Source: a virus. Taken from it: 35,741 nucleotides of DNA. Below are positions 22,701 to 31,942 of this stretch, one piece after another. Positions within the stretch are counted from its first letter, which is position 1; each line of letters begins with the position of its first letter. The DNA lies in the IMG/VR virus record IMGVR_UViG_3300030329_001774, positions 1 to 35,741 of that record. The stretch is one strand, 5' to 3'. The translations under genes were made by a program, and so were the position numbers. The notes below the pieces were generated by a model. It made no database searches and was not told the origin of the DNA. It saw nothing but the letters and a program-made list of their open reading frames with translations.

Positions 22701-23620
22701 AAAAAACAATAGCGTCTGGAGATATGACTTATAATAGTTTAACTGATATAACAACTTTTACATTAGGTGCAGGTTATTATAGCTCTCGAACATTAACAGT
22801 CTATTGTATACAAGCTGGTAACTCAGCTGGTAGAAGTTATGATGTACCAGCAGCTAGTATCACTGGAACAGCTCCTAATGAAACAGTAACCTTACCCGGT
22901 AACTGGAAATATGAAGAACAAACTTTTAATCATACAGCTGACACTTCTGATAATGTAGATAATATTACAGTTAATCATGTAAATACAACTGATGAAACTA
23001 TAACTCTAGCAAATCATAATTTAACTACAGGAGATGCAGTAGTATATAAAGCACCTACTACAACAGGTGGAAGTACTGTTGCAGGACTTTCTGATGGTAC
23101 TACATACTATGCAATTGTAGTTGATTCAACAACTATCAAACTTGCTACAAGTTCAAGTAATGCTACAGCAGGTACAGCTATTAATTTAACTGCTACAGGA
23201 CAAGGTACCAGTATATTACAAGTACTTACAGACTTAATTGTTGGGTATGAATATGAATTTGAAGTAGAGTTACCTAAAGTTTATGTAACACAAACTTCGG
23301 GAGAAAAATCTACATCTATAACTAGAGGATCTCTTGTTATTCATAGAATGAATTTTGACTTTGGAGATGTAGGAGTATTAGATGTTACCTTACAACGTCA
23401 AGGAAGAGATGATTATACTTATACTGTTGAATCCAAAGAATGGGATAATATTAATGGAAATTCTGCAGCAATAGCAACAGGATATAAACATACAATTCCA
23501 GTATATGATAGAAACACTAACTTAAGTGTATTTATAAAATCCAATCATCCTTCACCAGCAACACTTCATTCAATGAATTGGGAAGGAGATTATTCACCAA
23601 GATATTACGAACGTGTCTAA
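19712..23620 (+). CDS. Tail tubular protein B, nozzle (T7 gp12-like), enlarged
   Basis: Forms the tail nozzle and fibre attachment platform. 1302 aa against 794 in T7. The N-terminus (GMSTQPDEKKVPGQV) corresponds to T7 GGISQQPDILRYPDQG; PIQKMLFFRNRIALLS and SEQFLLSS near residues 745-820 are typical of the family. The excess is partly explained by four Thr/Gly/Asn-rich beta modules in two related pairs: residues about 242-302 and 502-571 (GTYxRSxxTVT with DFTSG), and about 611-698 and 1084-1169 (LxTGDAV-Y through AINLT-TG). They look like surface domains inserted into the nozzle. The C-terminus (DYSPRYYERV) overlaps the next gene by 8 bases. Confidence 0.94.
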   Translation: MASVTQKIPSYVLGMSTQPDEKKVPGQVVDLVNGVPDVVRQLIKRPGSQLVSAISPSTASHTKWFNIYTDDDEQYIGQVGADGAIIIWRCSDGAIIPVDYANITGTNKATYLDNQSLSDEKSSDIQVMTINETTFFVNRRKNVAMKTTSADKSPPQLNEAFISLDTISYGKQYALDIYDPTSNETFTHTRATGLAVATVDDSSDYSGTSNGDCKGAGREVVNVNAGKGIGSTSPPTTTALTGTYVRSGTTVTATVTNHGYSVGESVVIDFTSGGAADGTFTVTSAADANTFTITHGSSGTISTSNLSIPKGRSNLRYEIDTRCTPQPTGTVDDSYTYHDTYQTYVKLQFGGEGWTTDDTHQHTSSKGVTTTTTVKSHVNVVSRANVAMVRPAPTSSSADEHVSSGGILGDLKTAIDAISGHGITATICGNGLHLYRATAFGVTSPEKQLMTVTTTEANNIADLPRVCRHGYTVRIVNSGEDMDDYYLRFQAEGVTADIVQQGTYARSSNTVTVTTSEAHGLANGSQVILDFTSGDASDNFYTIASVPSSTTFTVTDASSGTISAGETVTIHPCRFGEGVWEEVAAPNITTTFDNDTMPLSLTRVLPSTQHTIATSAVNTSNEQITITSHGLSTGDAVLYDNGGSTALAGLVDDTIYYVIKASDDNIALASNLTNANAGVAINLTGTGNNAQTLTHGYFSINGGSNTHYGNGAFQFNYPDWGKRDVGDDITNPEPSFVGYPIQKMLFFRNRIALLSGENIILSRVNDFYNFWVKTAMAISNADPIDLQSSSTFPTKLSDAVETPGGLVVFSASEQFLLSSGAEALLTPETAKITYVSSYAFNLDSNPISLGTTIGFLNSTAREARFYELAEVSTRQEPTIIEQSKIIAELFPQNLTSATVSTENNLLLFAVDSTLHTATNEVWGYKWYEAGNQRAQSAWFRWTLPNNVVFHTMMDDNYYLILNTGSTYTLEKFDIKLSSATPMLGTAPDETRVHLDTKKTIASGDMTYNSLTDITTFTLGAGYYSSRTLTVYCIQAGNSAGRSYDVPAASITGTAPNETVTLPGNWKYEEQTFNHTADTSDNVDNITVNHVNTTDETITLANHNLTTGDAVVYKAPTTTGGSTVAGLSDGTTYYAIVVDSTTIKLATSSSNATAGTAINLTATGQGTSILQVLTDLIVGYEYEFEVELPKVYVTQTSGEKSTSITRGSLVIHRMNFDFGDVGVLDVTLQRQGRDDYTYTVESKEWDNINGNSAAIATGYKHTIPVYDRNTNLSVFIKSNHPSPATLHSMNWEGDYSPRYYERV

Positions 23621-24101
23621 ATATATTCACCCAATTACAATGGAGGCTGCCGTCGAGGTTGCCTCTAATCTTCGTCCAGATGATTATAGAGAAGTGTGGG
23701 AAGGCCACGGTCATTTCCCACGCTGGTATATTCCTTTGGCTGCTTTTAATGGAGACACAGTTTACTTTGAAGTGCCTAACGGCAAGACTGCCGGATTAGC
23801 CGGTGTACAGGAAGGTGGACAAATATGGATGTTATGTACACCAGCGATACATGATTATCCTCTCACCTTTGCACGAGAAGCTAAACGATTTATAGAAAGT
23901 AGAGAAGAAAAACTCCTTTGGAACATTGTAGATAAACGGAATACCGCTCATCTAAAACTTCTAAAGTTTCTGGGATTTAAGTTCTTACGGGAACTTGAAC
24001 ATGGTCCCAACAAATTAACCTTTATAGAATTTTGCCGTGTGCGAACCAGTAACAATGTTATCGACAGGTCTATCAATGGCCGGTCAGGTAGCTCAACATA
24101 G
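23613..24101 (+). CDS. Internal virion protein A (T7 gp13-like)
   Basis: Small protein needed for assembly of the internal core or tail in T7-like phages. 162 aa (T7 gp13 138). The C-terminal block LLWNIVDKRNTAHLKLLKFL matches T7 LWNYVWVGNTSHIRFLKTIG, with the same acetyltransferase-like pattern (Asn, His, Leu-Lys, Gly-Phe). The N-terminal half contains PRWYIPLAAFNGDTVYF and a QIWMLCTP strand like T7 VWRL. The last 25 or so residues, after the homologous block, are Ser/Arg-rich and lie in the overlap with the gp14-type gene (65 bases). Confidence 0.88.
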   Translation: MSKYIHPITMEAAVEVASNLRPDDYREVWEGHGHFPRWYIPLAAFNGDTVYFEVPNGKTAGLAGVQEGGQIWMLCTPAIHDYPLTFAREAKRFIESREEKLLWNIVDKRNTAHLKLLKFLGFKFLRELEHGPNKLTFIEFCRVRTSNNVIDRSINGRSGSST

Positions 24102-24729
24102 TGCAGAAAGTAGTGCAGTAGCAGGTAGAAACCGTGCTAAATTGCGTAACTTTGAAGAACGAAATAGATTGTATGATCGAGAAGTAATGCTTGATCGTGC
24201 TCAATATCGTAATGATATGGCTCTTGAAGATATCAAACAAGATGATATTTATCGAGCAATGGTAGATCAATGGACTCAACAAGATATACAATTAAATCGA
24301 TTATTTGCTGATACAGATCAAAAAATAGAACAAGGTATTAGAGAAATGTATCAAAAGGAATATGCAGGTACTCAAACCGGACGAACTGCAGCTCGATTAG
24401 CAGGTAAAAGTGCTAAAGAATTAGGATTTGCAAAATCTGCAGCACTTCATAGATTAATGATGGCTGAAGAAGAAACAATCATAAGCAAAGATATGTCAAG
24501 AGAACAAGCTGCGGTTAAATCTCGTGATACGTATGAAGCAATTAGATTTGCTCCTATACATGGACCAACACCTATGGCTCCAGAATTAGAAGCCAAACCA
24601 AGTTCTGCAAGTTTAATTTTAGGATTAGCTAGTAGTGCAGTTGGTGGATATCAACAGGCAAAGGAGTTTAAACCTCTCAATATAAGTAGTTATGATTCTG
24701 GATATAAGTTTTGGTATGGAGGTAATTAA
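24037..24729 (+). CDS. Internal virion protein B (T7 gp14-like)
   Basis: Ejected into the host envelope to form the outer-membrane channel in T7. 230 aa (T7 196). I chose the GTG at 24037, giving Met-Cys-Glu-Pro; T7 gp14 also starts Met-Cys, which supports this start over the in-frame ATG at 24055. Early Ser/Gly/Ala helix, then long Gln/Glu/Arg/Asp-rich helices through residue about 165, and a hydrophobic Ala/Gly/Ser segment near 191-205 that could insert in membrane. It overlaps the gp13-type gene by 65 bases and carries a GGAGGT ribosome site for the next gene at 24718-24723. Confidence 0.88.
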   Translation: MCEPVTMLSTGLSMAGQVAQHSAESSAVAGRNRAKLRNFEERNRLYDREVMLDRAQYRNDMALEDIKQDDIYRAMVDQWTQQDIQLNRLFADTDQKIEQGIREMYQKEYAGTQTGRTAARLAGKSAKELGFAKSAALHRLMMAEEETIISKDMSREQAAVKSRDTYEAIRFAPIHGPTPMAPELEAKPSSASLILGLASSAVGGYQQAKEFKPLNISSYDSGYKFWYGGN

Positions 24730-24731
24730 TT

Positions 24732-27101
24732 ATGTCATCATCATACGATAGAAACATCGACCGTCTTAGGTCAGCTGAACGAAGCAATGCTCAAACAGCT
24801 ATGTCTCAACGTACTAACATGGCTAGCACTATGGGTACTCGTGGGATTAATGAGGCAAATAAATTAAGTGAGCAATTATCTGATTTCTCTACTACCCTTA
24901 AAGACATGAGGAAAAAAGATATTGAAAAGAAATTAGAAAGAGGAAGACTTGATGCTATAAAATCATCGGAAATTAATGCTAAAAAATTAGTAGAATTACA
25001 AACTGAATTATCTACTTTAACAAAAACAGATACTAGATATCACGAAATTAAAGCAGAAATGTTAAGGATGTCAGGTCCTAATGTTTATCCTGATGCAGAT
25101 CGTATAGCACATCTTTCACCTTGGGGACAAGTAGGTTATGCTAAAGAAAAGTTACGTATGTTTAACGAGACTTTTCCTGATAAACTAAACCATGCCATGG
25201 CTAATAGTGAAAAAGCTATTACTATTCAAGGTATGTCTTTTACACCAAAAGAATTACACGATAACAATATACACGGATTACCTTTTAAAGAAGCTGCTAT
25301 GCATATAGTAGCAGATGATATAAAATTAGCTGCAGGTTTAGATAAGTTTTCTCCAGAATTATTAGAATTAGGTGGAGTTAATGATGCTATTCAAAAAGCA
25401 AAAGAATCTAATACTGCTAAATATAGACAAAGATATAATATAGAAGCCTCTTCAAATACAAGAAGTCAAGCGGAATTAACTTGGAAAACAAGTCAAAAAA
25501 CCGGAGATGACATTTATCATTTTTTAGTTAAGACTAGTGCTACTATGGATGGTAATAATAATCAATTAGGTAATGGAGGAGCGTGGGAAGCATTAGATAA
25601 TTTAATTATTCAAGAAGGTATTAATCAAAATAATTCTAATTATGCTTTTGATATATTAAATAAACCTATGCCACCTGAGTTAGCTAAGAAACTTGGTGCT
25701 AAACTAGGTACAACTTACGCTCAACAATGGCCAAATAAAGTAGCTTCTTTAAAACAAAGTATTCAAGATGGATCTACTAAAAAAATTAATAATGATTTAA
25801 AAAATTTAGAATCTGCTGGTACAGCTATACAAGTTGAGTTTATTAAAAAAGCTAGACAAGCTGATTTAACTACTCAAGAAGTAAACGAGTACAAAAGAAG
25901 ATTTGGTCAATTAGGTTTATCTATTCCTTCTAGTGTAACCAACTATGAAACTCTTACTATGAGGGATCAAAGAGAAGATAAACAATCTATAGAAGCATTA
26001 ATTGCTAGTCAAGATGGTTATATATCTCATGAACAATTAGATCAATTTCATCCTCAAGCTGCTGTAGAATATAGAGAAAAAGCAACTAAATTAGAAAAAG
26101 CTGCTATTGAAGACTTTGATTCAGAAGCAAAAATAAAAGCTTATTTAGATAGGACTTGGGAATCAATGGGACTTAAAGGAAATGAAAAAACTCCTGAATA
26201 TATTGAAGCTATGTCTAATGCAAAAGCTGATTATGCTAAGAAGTTTAATCTCTATGTTTCTATGGGATATACACCAGCAGAAGCTAGTCACTTTGCTTTT
26301 TATGCAGATGTTGTTAAAGACAAAGAAACAGGCGAATTAGTTCCAGATTCAGAAGGAGTTTTAAAACATATAGAAAGGGCTGAGGAAAATAATAAATATA
26401 TTGAAAAAGGAAGAGAAGTTTTACCTACATTAAAACAAGGTAACCTTAGAGTAGCTGAAATTAATAAAGGTAAAAGAGAAATGTTAGATAATTCTGATAT
26501 TATTTTTGAACAAGTTGTAGGTGGGTCATATGGTAAAAAACAATTAGATACTATTATAGAAAATATTAATAAATATGGACATAATAAAGGTGTTTTAAAA
26601 AATAAAAATGCTATACTTTATTACAAAGGTTTAGCACGAGGTAAGAATGTAACTTGGCTAGGTTTGGTCGATGCTCAGTTAAAAGTTGCAGGTCACGATG
26701 GATTATGGCCGGATGAACGTCCTGCTTTAATTAATTTATCTGAAGGTAAAGACGAGAAAGGTGTAACTATTGCAGATCCATATAAGTTTAGAGCTAATAT
26801 GAAAGATGTAATACGAGCATTTGAAGAAAATGGAGATCAAATGTCAGTTCTTTATGGAACAAGAATACTGCAAGATTCTTTTCCAAAATCTAAGACTCCA
26901 ATGTCTGTATGGGATCGAATAGAAGAACTATTATATCCTGATTGGATTCTAGAGGATACAGATGGACTCACTAATCCAACTCCAATACCTCGTACATCTA
27001 CAGGTGGAACAGTACCAGAATATAAACCTTTACCAAAGTGGGCAACTCTAGGTGGAACAGTACCAGAATATAAACCTTTACCAGATTGGGCAACAACTTA
27101 G
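24732..27101 (+). CDS. Internal virion protein C (T7 gp15-like)
   Basis: Core protein ejected with the DNA, forming the periplasmic part of the channel with gp16. 789 aa (T7 gp15 747). Assigned by position and by a highly helical Lys/Glu/Gln/Ala-rich sequence; direct similarity by eye is low. The strongest ribosome site of this block, GGAGGT at 24718-24723, precedes it. The extreme C-terminus has two exact-phase copies of a 16-residue unit (GGTVPEYKPLP-x-WAT), a feature not expected from T7. The gp16-type gene starts 8 bases after the stop. Confidence 0.85.
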   Translation: MSSSYDRNIDRLRSAERSNAQTAMSQRTNMASTMGTRGINEANKLSEQLSDFSTTLKDMRKKDIEKKLERGRLDAIKSSEINAKKLVELQTELSTLTKTDTRYHEIKAEMLRMSGPNVYPDADRIAHLSPWGQVGYAKEKLRMFNETFPDKLNHAMANSEKAITIQGMSFTPKELHDNNIHGLPFKEAAMHIVADDIKLAAGLDKFSPELLELGGVNDAIQKAKESNTAKYRQRYNIEASSNTRSQAELTWKTSQKTGDDIYHFLVKTSATMDGNNNQLGNGGAWEALDNLIIQEGINQNNSNYAFDILNKPMPPELAKKLGAKLGTTYAQQWPNKVASLKQSIQDGSTKKINNDLKNLESAGTAIQVEFIKKARQADLTTQEVNEYKRRFGQLGLSIPSSVTNYETLTMRDQREDKQSIEALIASQDGYISHEQLDQFHPQAAVEYREKATKLEKAAIEDFDSEAKIKAYLDRTWESMGLKGNEKTPEYIEAMSNAKADYAKKFNLYVSMGYTPAEASHFAFYADVVKDKETGELVPDSEGVLKHIERAEENNKYIEKGREVLPTLKQGNLRVAEINKGKREMLDNSDIIFEQVVGGSYGKKQLDTIIENINKYGHNKGVLKNKNAILYYKGLARGKNVTWLGLVDAQLKVAGHDGLWPDERPALINLSEGKDEKGVTIADPYKFRANMKDVIRAFEENGDQMSVLYGTRILQDSFPKSKTPMSVWDRIEELLYPDWILEDTDGLTNPTPIPRTSTGGTVPEYKPLPKWATLGGTVPEYKPLPDWATT
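27003..27098 (+). repeat. Two tandem 48-base repeats at the end of the gp15-type gene
   Basis: Unit 1 (27003-27050) and unit 2 (27051-27098) both begin GGTGGAACAGTACCAGAA and encode the same 16 residues except at two or three places (Lys-Trp versus Asp-Trp, Leu versus Thr). The base identity is near complete, so the duplication looks recent. Confidence 0.9.
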
Positions 27102-27109
27102 GAAATTAA

Positions 27110-30100
27110 ATGGACATTTTAAATATTAAACCAAATTCTGTTAATGAAACAGATGATGTCATGGAACAAGAAGGTTACGATAATCAAATAGAAACAATTC
27201 AAGAGGCATATCCTGAAGTAGATTTTCGTACACCTGCCGAGATTGCTGAGGCAAAACAATTAGAAGAAAAAATTACACCCCAAGAAAGTATAAATCCTAC
27301 AGAAGTAGAAACTCAAAACCCTACTCCTGAAATAACTCCAGAAACACCTAAGTCTAATATAGCAGGACATGAGACTTTACCTTTAGATAAACCTCAAGTA
27401 CCTACAGATCAGACTGGAATCACACCTGAAGTTGTACAAAAGAAACCTACTAAATTTACTTTTGTACCAGATGAAAACAATATGATCAGCAATGATCAGC
27501 TTGAAAGAGCTTTTCCAAACTTACCTCAAGGGTTAAATAAAGCTCTTAAGTTGAATTATGCATATGATCCAGAATTAGAAGGTCAAGTAAGTGAACTAGC
27601 TAAAGATGGTAATAATTTAGAGAAACAACTTCAATTATTTCATTTAATTAGAAATCATCCACGGCTTGCAGCTATACATGATCATAATAATGATGGTCAA
27701 ATTACATATGATGATTTTTTTGATACTACAAATCACGAAGATTGGGACCCAGAACTTAAAAGATTAAACCCAGAAGTTGATGCACAGCTCACAGCTGAAT
27801 GGTTAGAAGCTTTAGAAAATCCTACAGCTATGGCTAGATGGAAAGCATTATGGCAAGATGTAGGTCCCGGTCAGAATATGGCTCGTTATATTAATACTAG
27901 ACGTAGACACGCTTTATCAGATGTTGGTGAAGGTGAAGAAGGTTGGTTTGGATGGAACAGTAATGTTGACGAAGGATTTAGACAAAGTGCTGCTGGAGGT
28001 TTATTTGATATTGCAGCTTTTGTTACAGAAATGGCTGGTCGTATAGATGCATTTATAGAAGAAGAAGATATTTCAGCATTGGTTAAAAACTCTGATTTAG
28101 ATGAACGCTTACTACAAACCAAAAATGATCAATCTTTAGAATATATGGTTAACCATAATTTAAAGAGATCAGCAGGTGACGTGTTAGCGTATGAAGCATC
28201 ATATTGGATTCTACCTACTATTGCAACCGCTGGTATTGGAACGGGTGTAGGAGGAACAGTAAAAGGTATTGGATATTCTACTAAGATTCCAGCTATAGTT
28301 AGAGCAGGTAACTTCTTAACACCGGGAATTCGTACTGGAGTTCCAATTGTATCTAAAACAGCAACTGGACAAGTTGTAACTAAAATTGTTCAACCAGCTA
28401 CCGGTTGGTTTGGTAGGCAATCATTAGTTAAAGGTGCTAACGTAGCTAAAAGTGGTATAAGAACTGTCACTGTTACAGATATGCCTATAGCTTTATTCTC
28501 TAACCTTCAAGAAGATGGAAGAGGTATGATGCAGGAAGATGGTTGGTTTCAAAAACTAGGTGAAACGTATCCTGAACATTGGGCATTTTCTCCACAGATA
28601 GCTCAAGGTATTAATTCACCATTATTTAAACAATTAGATTTTGCAGCTACTACTGTTATGGAGGGTGGTATAGCTATCTTTGGTATTCAAGGTCTAGGTG
28701 GTGGTATTCTTAAACAAGGTAAAAGAGTTATAGGTGAATTACCCCAAGTATCTGGAAGTCTTACTAAATGGGGTCAGAAAAATCTTGATCAATTTGCAAT
28801 TAGTACTAAATCACTATCTACTAAAATAGATGCAGAATTTGTAAATCAAAAATATTTCTTTGAACAAACCCAAAAACAATTAACAGATTTAGCGGATGCT
28901 GCTAAAACACAAATGCGTAAAGCAGCTGACGGATATAAGAACCCATTCACACCAGAGAATATGTCTGACGGCATATTAAAAAATGGATATGGTGCCTATA
29001 AAAATGGTTCTAAAATGATGGGTCAAGGATATTCAAAAGCTAGAGATAGCGTAAACCAAATTATTAGAGATATAATTGAAATAAAAAATACTCGTTTTGT
29101 TGGTAAAAAAGGAAGTACTAATTCCATGTTTAGCCAAACAGATATAGCTAAAGGAGCTAGGGCTGGATTAAATGATATTGATATTGCTGCAAAAACTAAA
29201 GAATTAGTTGAAGATGTAAATTATCAAAAATATTTAGATAATTTAGATCCATCTAAACGAACTATTGGTGCTAGAACTCCTGATGCTTTAAATGATATTG
29301 TAGAAACTGTTTTAGGTAGAGATTCATCAAGAACTTCTCCAACAGCATATTTTGGAAAATTTTTAGATAATAAAGTTATAGCTAATAAGAATTGGACTAA
29401 AATGAGTCAATTTGATAAATGGGCAGTCCAGAATGTTGAAGTTCAAAATGCAGTTATGAAATCTCTTTTGATGCAATTAACAGATATGGCATCTGCTTCT
29501 AGTGATATGATAGGTAAAACTGATATATTTGCAGTTGATGGACCTATGAGAAATGTTGCAGATAATTTAGTTTCCGCATTACATCAAGTAAAACGAACTC
29601 AATATCTTTGGAATGAAGCTAATGTAATGTTAAAAAAACAAGGTGGTAAATTTACACCTGCTGATATAGCTATTTTAAACGGAAAATCTAAAGCACAATC
29701 TAAACGTCTTTTACAAGAAACAAAAGAAGCAGTTAATATAATGACTAATATGCTGAGGGAGAGAGGTGATGAAGAATTAGCTGGAGCTGTACTAGATGTA
29801 TTTAAAGTATCTAACGATATTCATAACTGGACAGATTTCGAAGCCTTTATGAAACAAATGATTGTTGGTGGTAAGTTTAGAGGACAAACTAAAACTGGTG
29901 ATTTAATTAAAGGTTTACAAAAAGTTATGATTCAAAGTCTTCTTAGTGGTCCCAAAACTCCATTAAGAGCTTTAATGGGTACTACAGTCAATACTTATTT
30001 AAATACTATTAATCAAGCTTTAGGTGCAACTTTACAGTTACCTTTTACACGTGATGTTGCTACTTATAAAGCATCTATGGCTAAATTAAAAGGGCAATTT

Positions 30101-31942
30101 GAACTTATACCTGAAGCTTATCAAGTATTTCAAAAACAATGGAATGCTAAATTTAATGCAAATATAGCTGATATTCAAACTCGATTTACTGAAGCCGATA
30201 CTCAAGCTGATAGGTTATGGGAAGCTAAACGTATTCATGTAGAAAAACAAGGTACTCCCGGTGAAAAAGCAGCATTTTATATTAATAATATTACTAGAAA
30301 TTTAACAAACAATAAATTATTTGGTTGGTCTCCACGTGCATTAGCTGCAGTTGATGATACTTTTAAACATTTACTTGTACGTTCTCGTTCTAAAGAACTT
30401 GCTATGCGTCAAGCTATGGAAGCGGTAGGAGATGATTGGACTAAAATTACTCCAGAAATGTTAGCCAAAGCTGAAGATTTACATTATGGAAATCTTTTAG
30501 ATGCTGATGGTAATATAAATATGAAAGCTGATTCTTGGCTAGAAAAACAATTTCAAGAAGTTACTTTAACAACTGACTTAAAAGGAACCTCTGGAAAATT
30601 AGATAATTTATTTAACGATATACCTTTAATTAAACCTTTTTATCTCTTTGCTAAAACAGGTTTAAATGGTCTCAATTTTACATACAAAAACACACCATTA
30701 TTAGGTATATTACATAAAGAGTCTGTTGCAATTTTAAAACATACAGGAGATAATTTTACAGAATTAGCTGAGTATGGTATTAAAAATGCTGCTGATTTAA
30801 GAGCTGCTAGAGCTTTATTTACTGGTAGACAAGCAATGGGTGCAACAGTAGTTGGATCTATGGCTATGATGTATCAAGCTGGACAATTAACTGGTAATGG
30901 ACCTGCTGATAGACAACTTAGACAACAATGGATAAATGCTGGTTGGAAACCTAATCATTTTTATATAGGTGATGTAGGATTTGATTACAGATCTCTTGAA
31001 CCATTTAACGTTATATTTTCAAGTATTGCTGACATTGGTGATAATTTAGAACTTATGGGTCCAGAATGGGGAGAAAAACGATTACAAGCTATAGCATTTG
31101 TGATTGGTAGAGGTTTGCAAGGTAAAACATATATGTCAGGTTTAGATCAGTTAATGCAGATTGCTCAAATGAAACCCGGAGCAATGGATAAAGCAGTTGC
31201 TAATTTACTTAATAACAGTGTACCTTTAGCTGGTCTAAGAAATGAATTTGGTAAGTGGATTAATCCACACATGAAAGAATTAAACTCTGATATGTGGTCT
31301 TCTATTAGAAACAGAAACTTAACTAGTGAATATTTAACTAGTAATCCTTTACCTAATAAAAGTGATCTATTAAACGGCAAACCTATTAATAATTGGAATA
31401 TTATTGGTAGATCATTTAATGCTGTATCTCCTATACAATTAGATATTAGAAATGATACACCCGGTAGACGTTTGTTAATGAGTAGTAATTATGATTTAAA
31501 ATCTACAACATATGCTTATAACGGATATTCTTTTGCTGAAGATGCAGTTGTAAGAGCACATTTCCAAAATGCTATAGGTACAGTTCCTATAACAATAGGA
31601 TTTAAAAAGTTTAAAAATGTTGAAGAAGCTTTAAATCATTTATCAAAAAGAGAAGATGTTAGAAAATCTATTGCTGAGATGAAAGCTAATCTTAATAATC
31701 CAGCTGCTTATGATATTAATCCTAATACATACCCACATAATACACTTATAGATAATGTTTTTAATCAAGCTAGACAAAAAGCTTGGGCAAAAATTAATCA
31801 ATCTGACCACGAAGGATACTCTGCCGTACAAAAATTAAAAGCAGAAAAAGATGGTCATACTACTAGAACACGAGCTAATAGAAATGAAATTCTAGAGTTA
31901 GCTAACCCAAGCAAACCTGCAGAATTATTCCCTAAAAACTAA
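27110..31942 (+). CDS. Internal virion protein D (T7 gp16-like), 1610 aa
   Basis: Largest ejection protein; in T7 (1318 aa) it spans the inner membrane and opens the cell wall with an N-terminal transglycosylase domain. Here the first 130 residues are acidic, Pro/Thr/Gln-rich and look disordered. Residues 191-202 (DHNNDGQITYDD) fit a canonical EF-hand calcium loop. I see no lytic transglycosylase signature in the N-terminal 300 residues. Hydrophobic Gly/Ala-rich stretches occur near residues 370-390 and 1245-1262 (the second around AMGATVVGSMAMMYQAG). The call rests on position, size and the general character of such proteins. The stop abuts the tail fibre ATG with no gap. Confidence 0.85.
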   Translation: MDILNIKPNSVNETDDVMEQEGYDNQIETIQEAYPEVDFRTPAEIAEAKQLEEKITPQESINPTEVETQNPTPEITPETPKSNIAGHETLPLDKPQVPTDQTGITPEVVQKKPTKFTFVPDENNMISNDQLERAFPNLPQGLNKALKLNYAYDPELEGQVSELAKDGNNLEKQLQLFHLIRNHPRLAAIHDHNNDGQITYDDFFDTTNHEDWDPELKRLNPEVDAQLTAEWLEALENPTAMARWKALWQDVGPGQNMARYINTRRRHALSDVGEGEEGWFGWNSNVDEGFRQSAAGGLFDIAAFVTEMAGRIDAFIEEEDISALVKNSDLDERLLQTKNDQSLEYMVNHNLKRSAGDVLAYEASYWILPTIATAGIGTGVGGTVKGIGYSTKIPAIVRAGNFLTPGIRTGVPIVSKTATGQVVTKIVQPATGWFGRQSLVKGANVAKSGIRTVTVTDMPIALFSNLQEDGRGMMQEDGWFQKLGETYPEHWAFSPQIAQGINSPLFKQLDFAATTVMEGGIAIFGIQGLGGGILKQGKRVIGELPQVSGSLTKWGQKNLDQFAISTKSLSTKIDAEFVNQKYFFEQTQKQLTDLADAAKTQMRKAADGYKNPFTPENMSDGILKNGYGAYKNGSKMMGQGYSKARDSVNQIIRDIIEIKNTRFVGKKGSTNSMFSQTDIAKGARAGLNDIDIAAKTKELVEDVNYQKYLDNLDPSKRTIGARTPDALNDIVETVLGRDSSRTSPTAYFGKFLDNKVIANKNWTKMSQFDKWAVQNVEVQNAVMKSLLMQLTDMASASSDMIGKTDIFAVDGPMRNVADNLVSALHQVKRTQYLWNEANVMLKKQGGKFTPADIAILNGKSKAQSKRLLQETKEAVNIMTNMLRERGDEELAGAVLDVFKVSNDIHNWTDFEAFMKQMIVGGKFRGQTKTGDLIKGLQKVMIQSLLSGPKTPLRALMGTTVNTYLNTINQALGATLQLPFTRDVATYKASMAKLKGQFELIPEAYQVFQKQWNAKFNANIADIQTRFTEADTQADRLWEAKRIHVEKQGTPGEKAAFYINNITRNLTNNKLFGWSPRALAAVDDTFKHLLVRSRSKELAMRQAMEAVGDDWTKITPEMLAKAEDLHYGNLLDADGNINMKADSWLEKQFQEVTLTTDLKGTSGKLDNLFNDIPLIKPFYLFAKTGLNGLNFTYKNTPLLGILHKESVAILKHTGDNFTELAEYGIKNAADLRAARALFTGRQAMGATVVGSMAMMYQAGQLTGNGPADRQLRQQWINAGWKPNHFYIGDVGFDYRSLEPFNVIFSSIADIGDNLELMGPEWGEKRLQAIAFVIGRGLQGKTYMSGLDQLMQIAQMKPGAMDKAVANLLNNSVPLAGLRNEFGKWINPHMKELNSDMWSSIRNRNLTSEYLTSNPLPNKSDLLNGKPINNWNIIGRSFNAVSPIQLDIRNDTPGRRLLMSSNYDLKSTTYAYNGYSFAEDAVVRAHFQNAIGTVPITIGFKKFKNVEEALNHLSKREDVRKSIAEMKANLNNPAAYDINPNTYPHNTLIDNVFNQARQKAWAKINQSDHEGYSAVQKLKAEKDGHTTRTRANRNEILELANPSKPAELFPKN

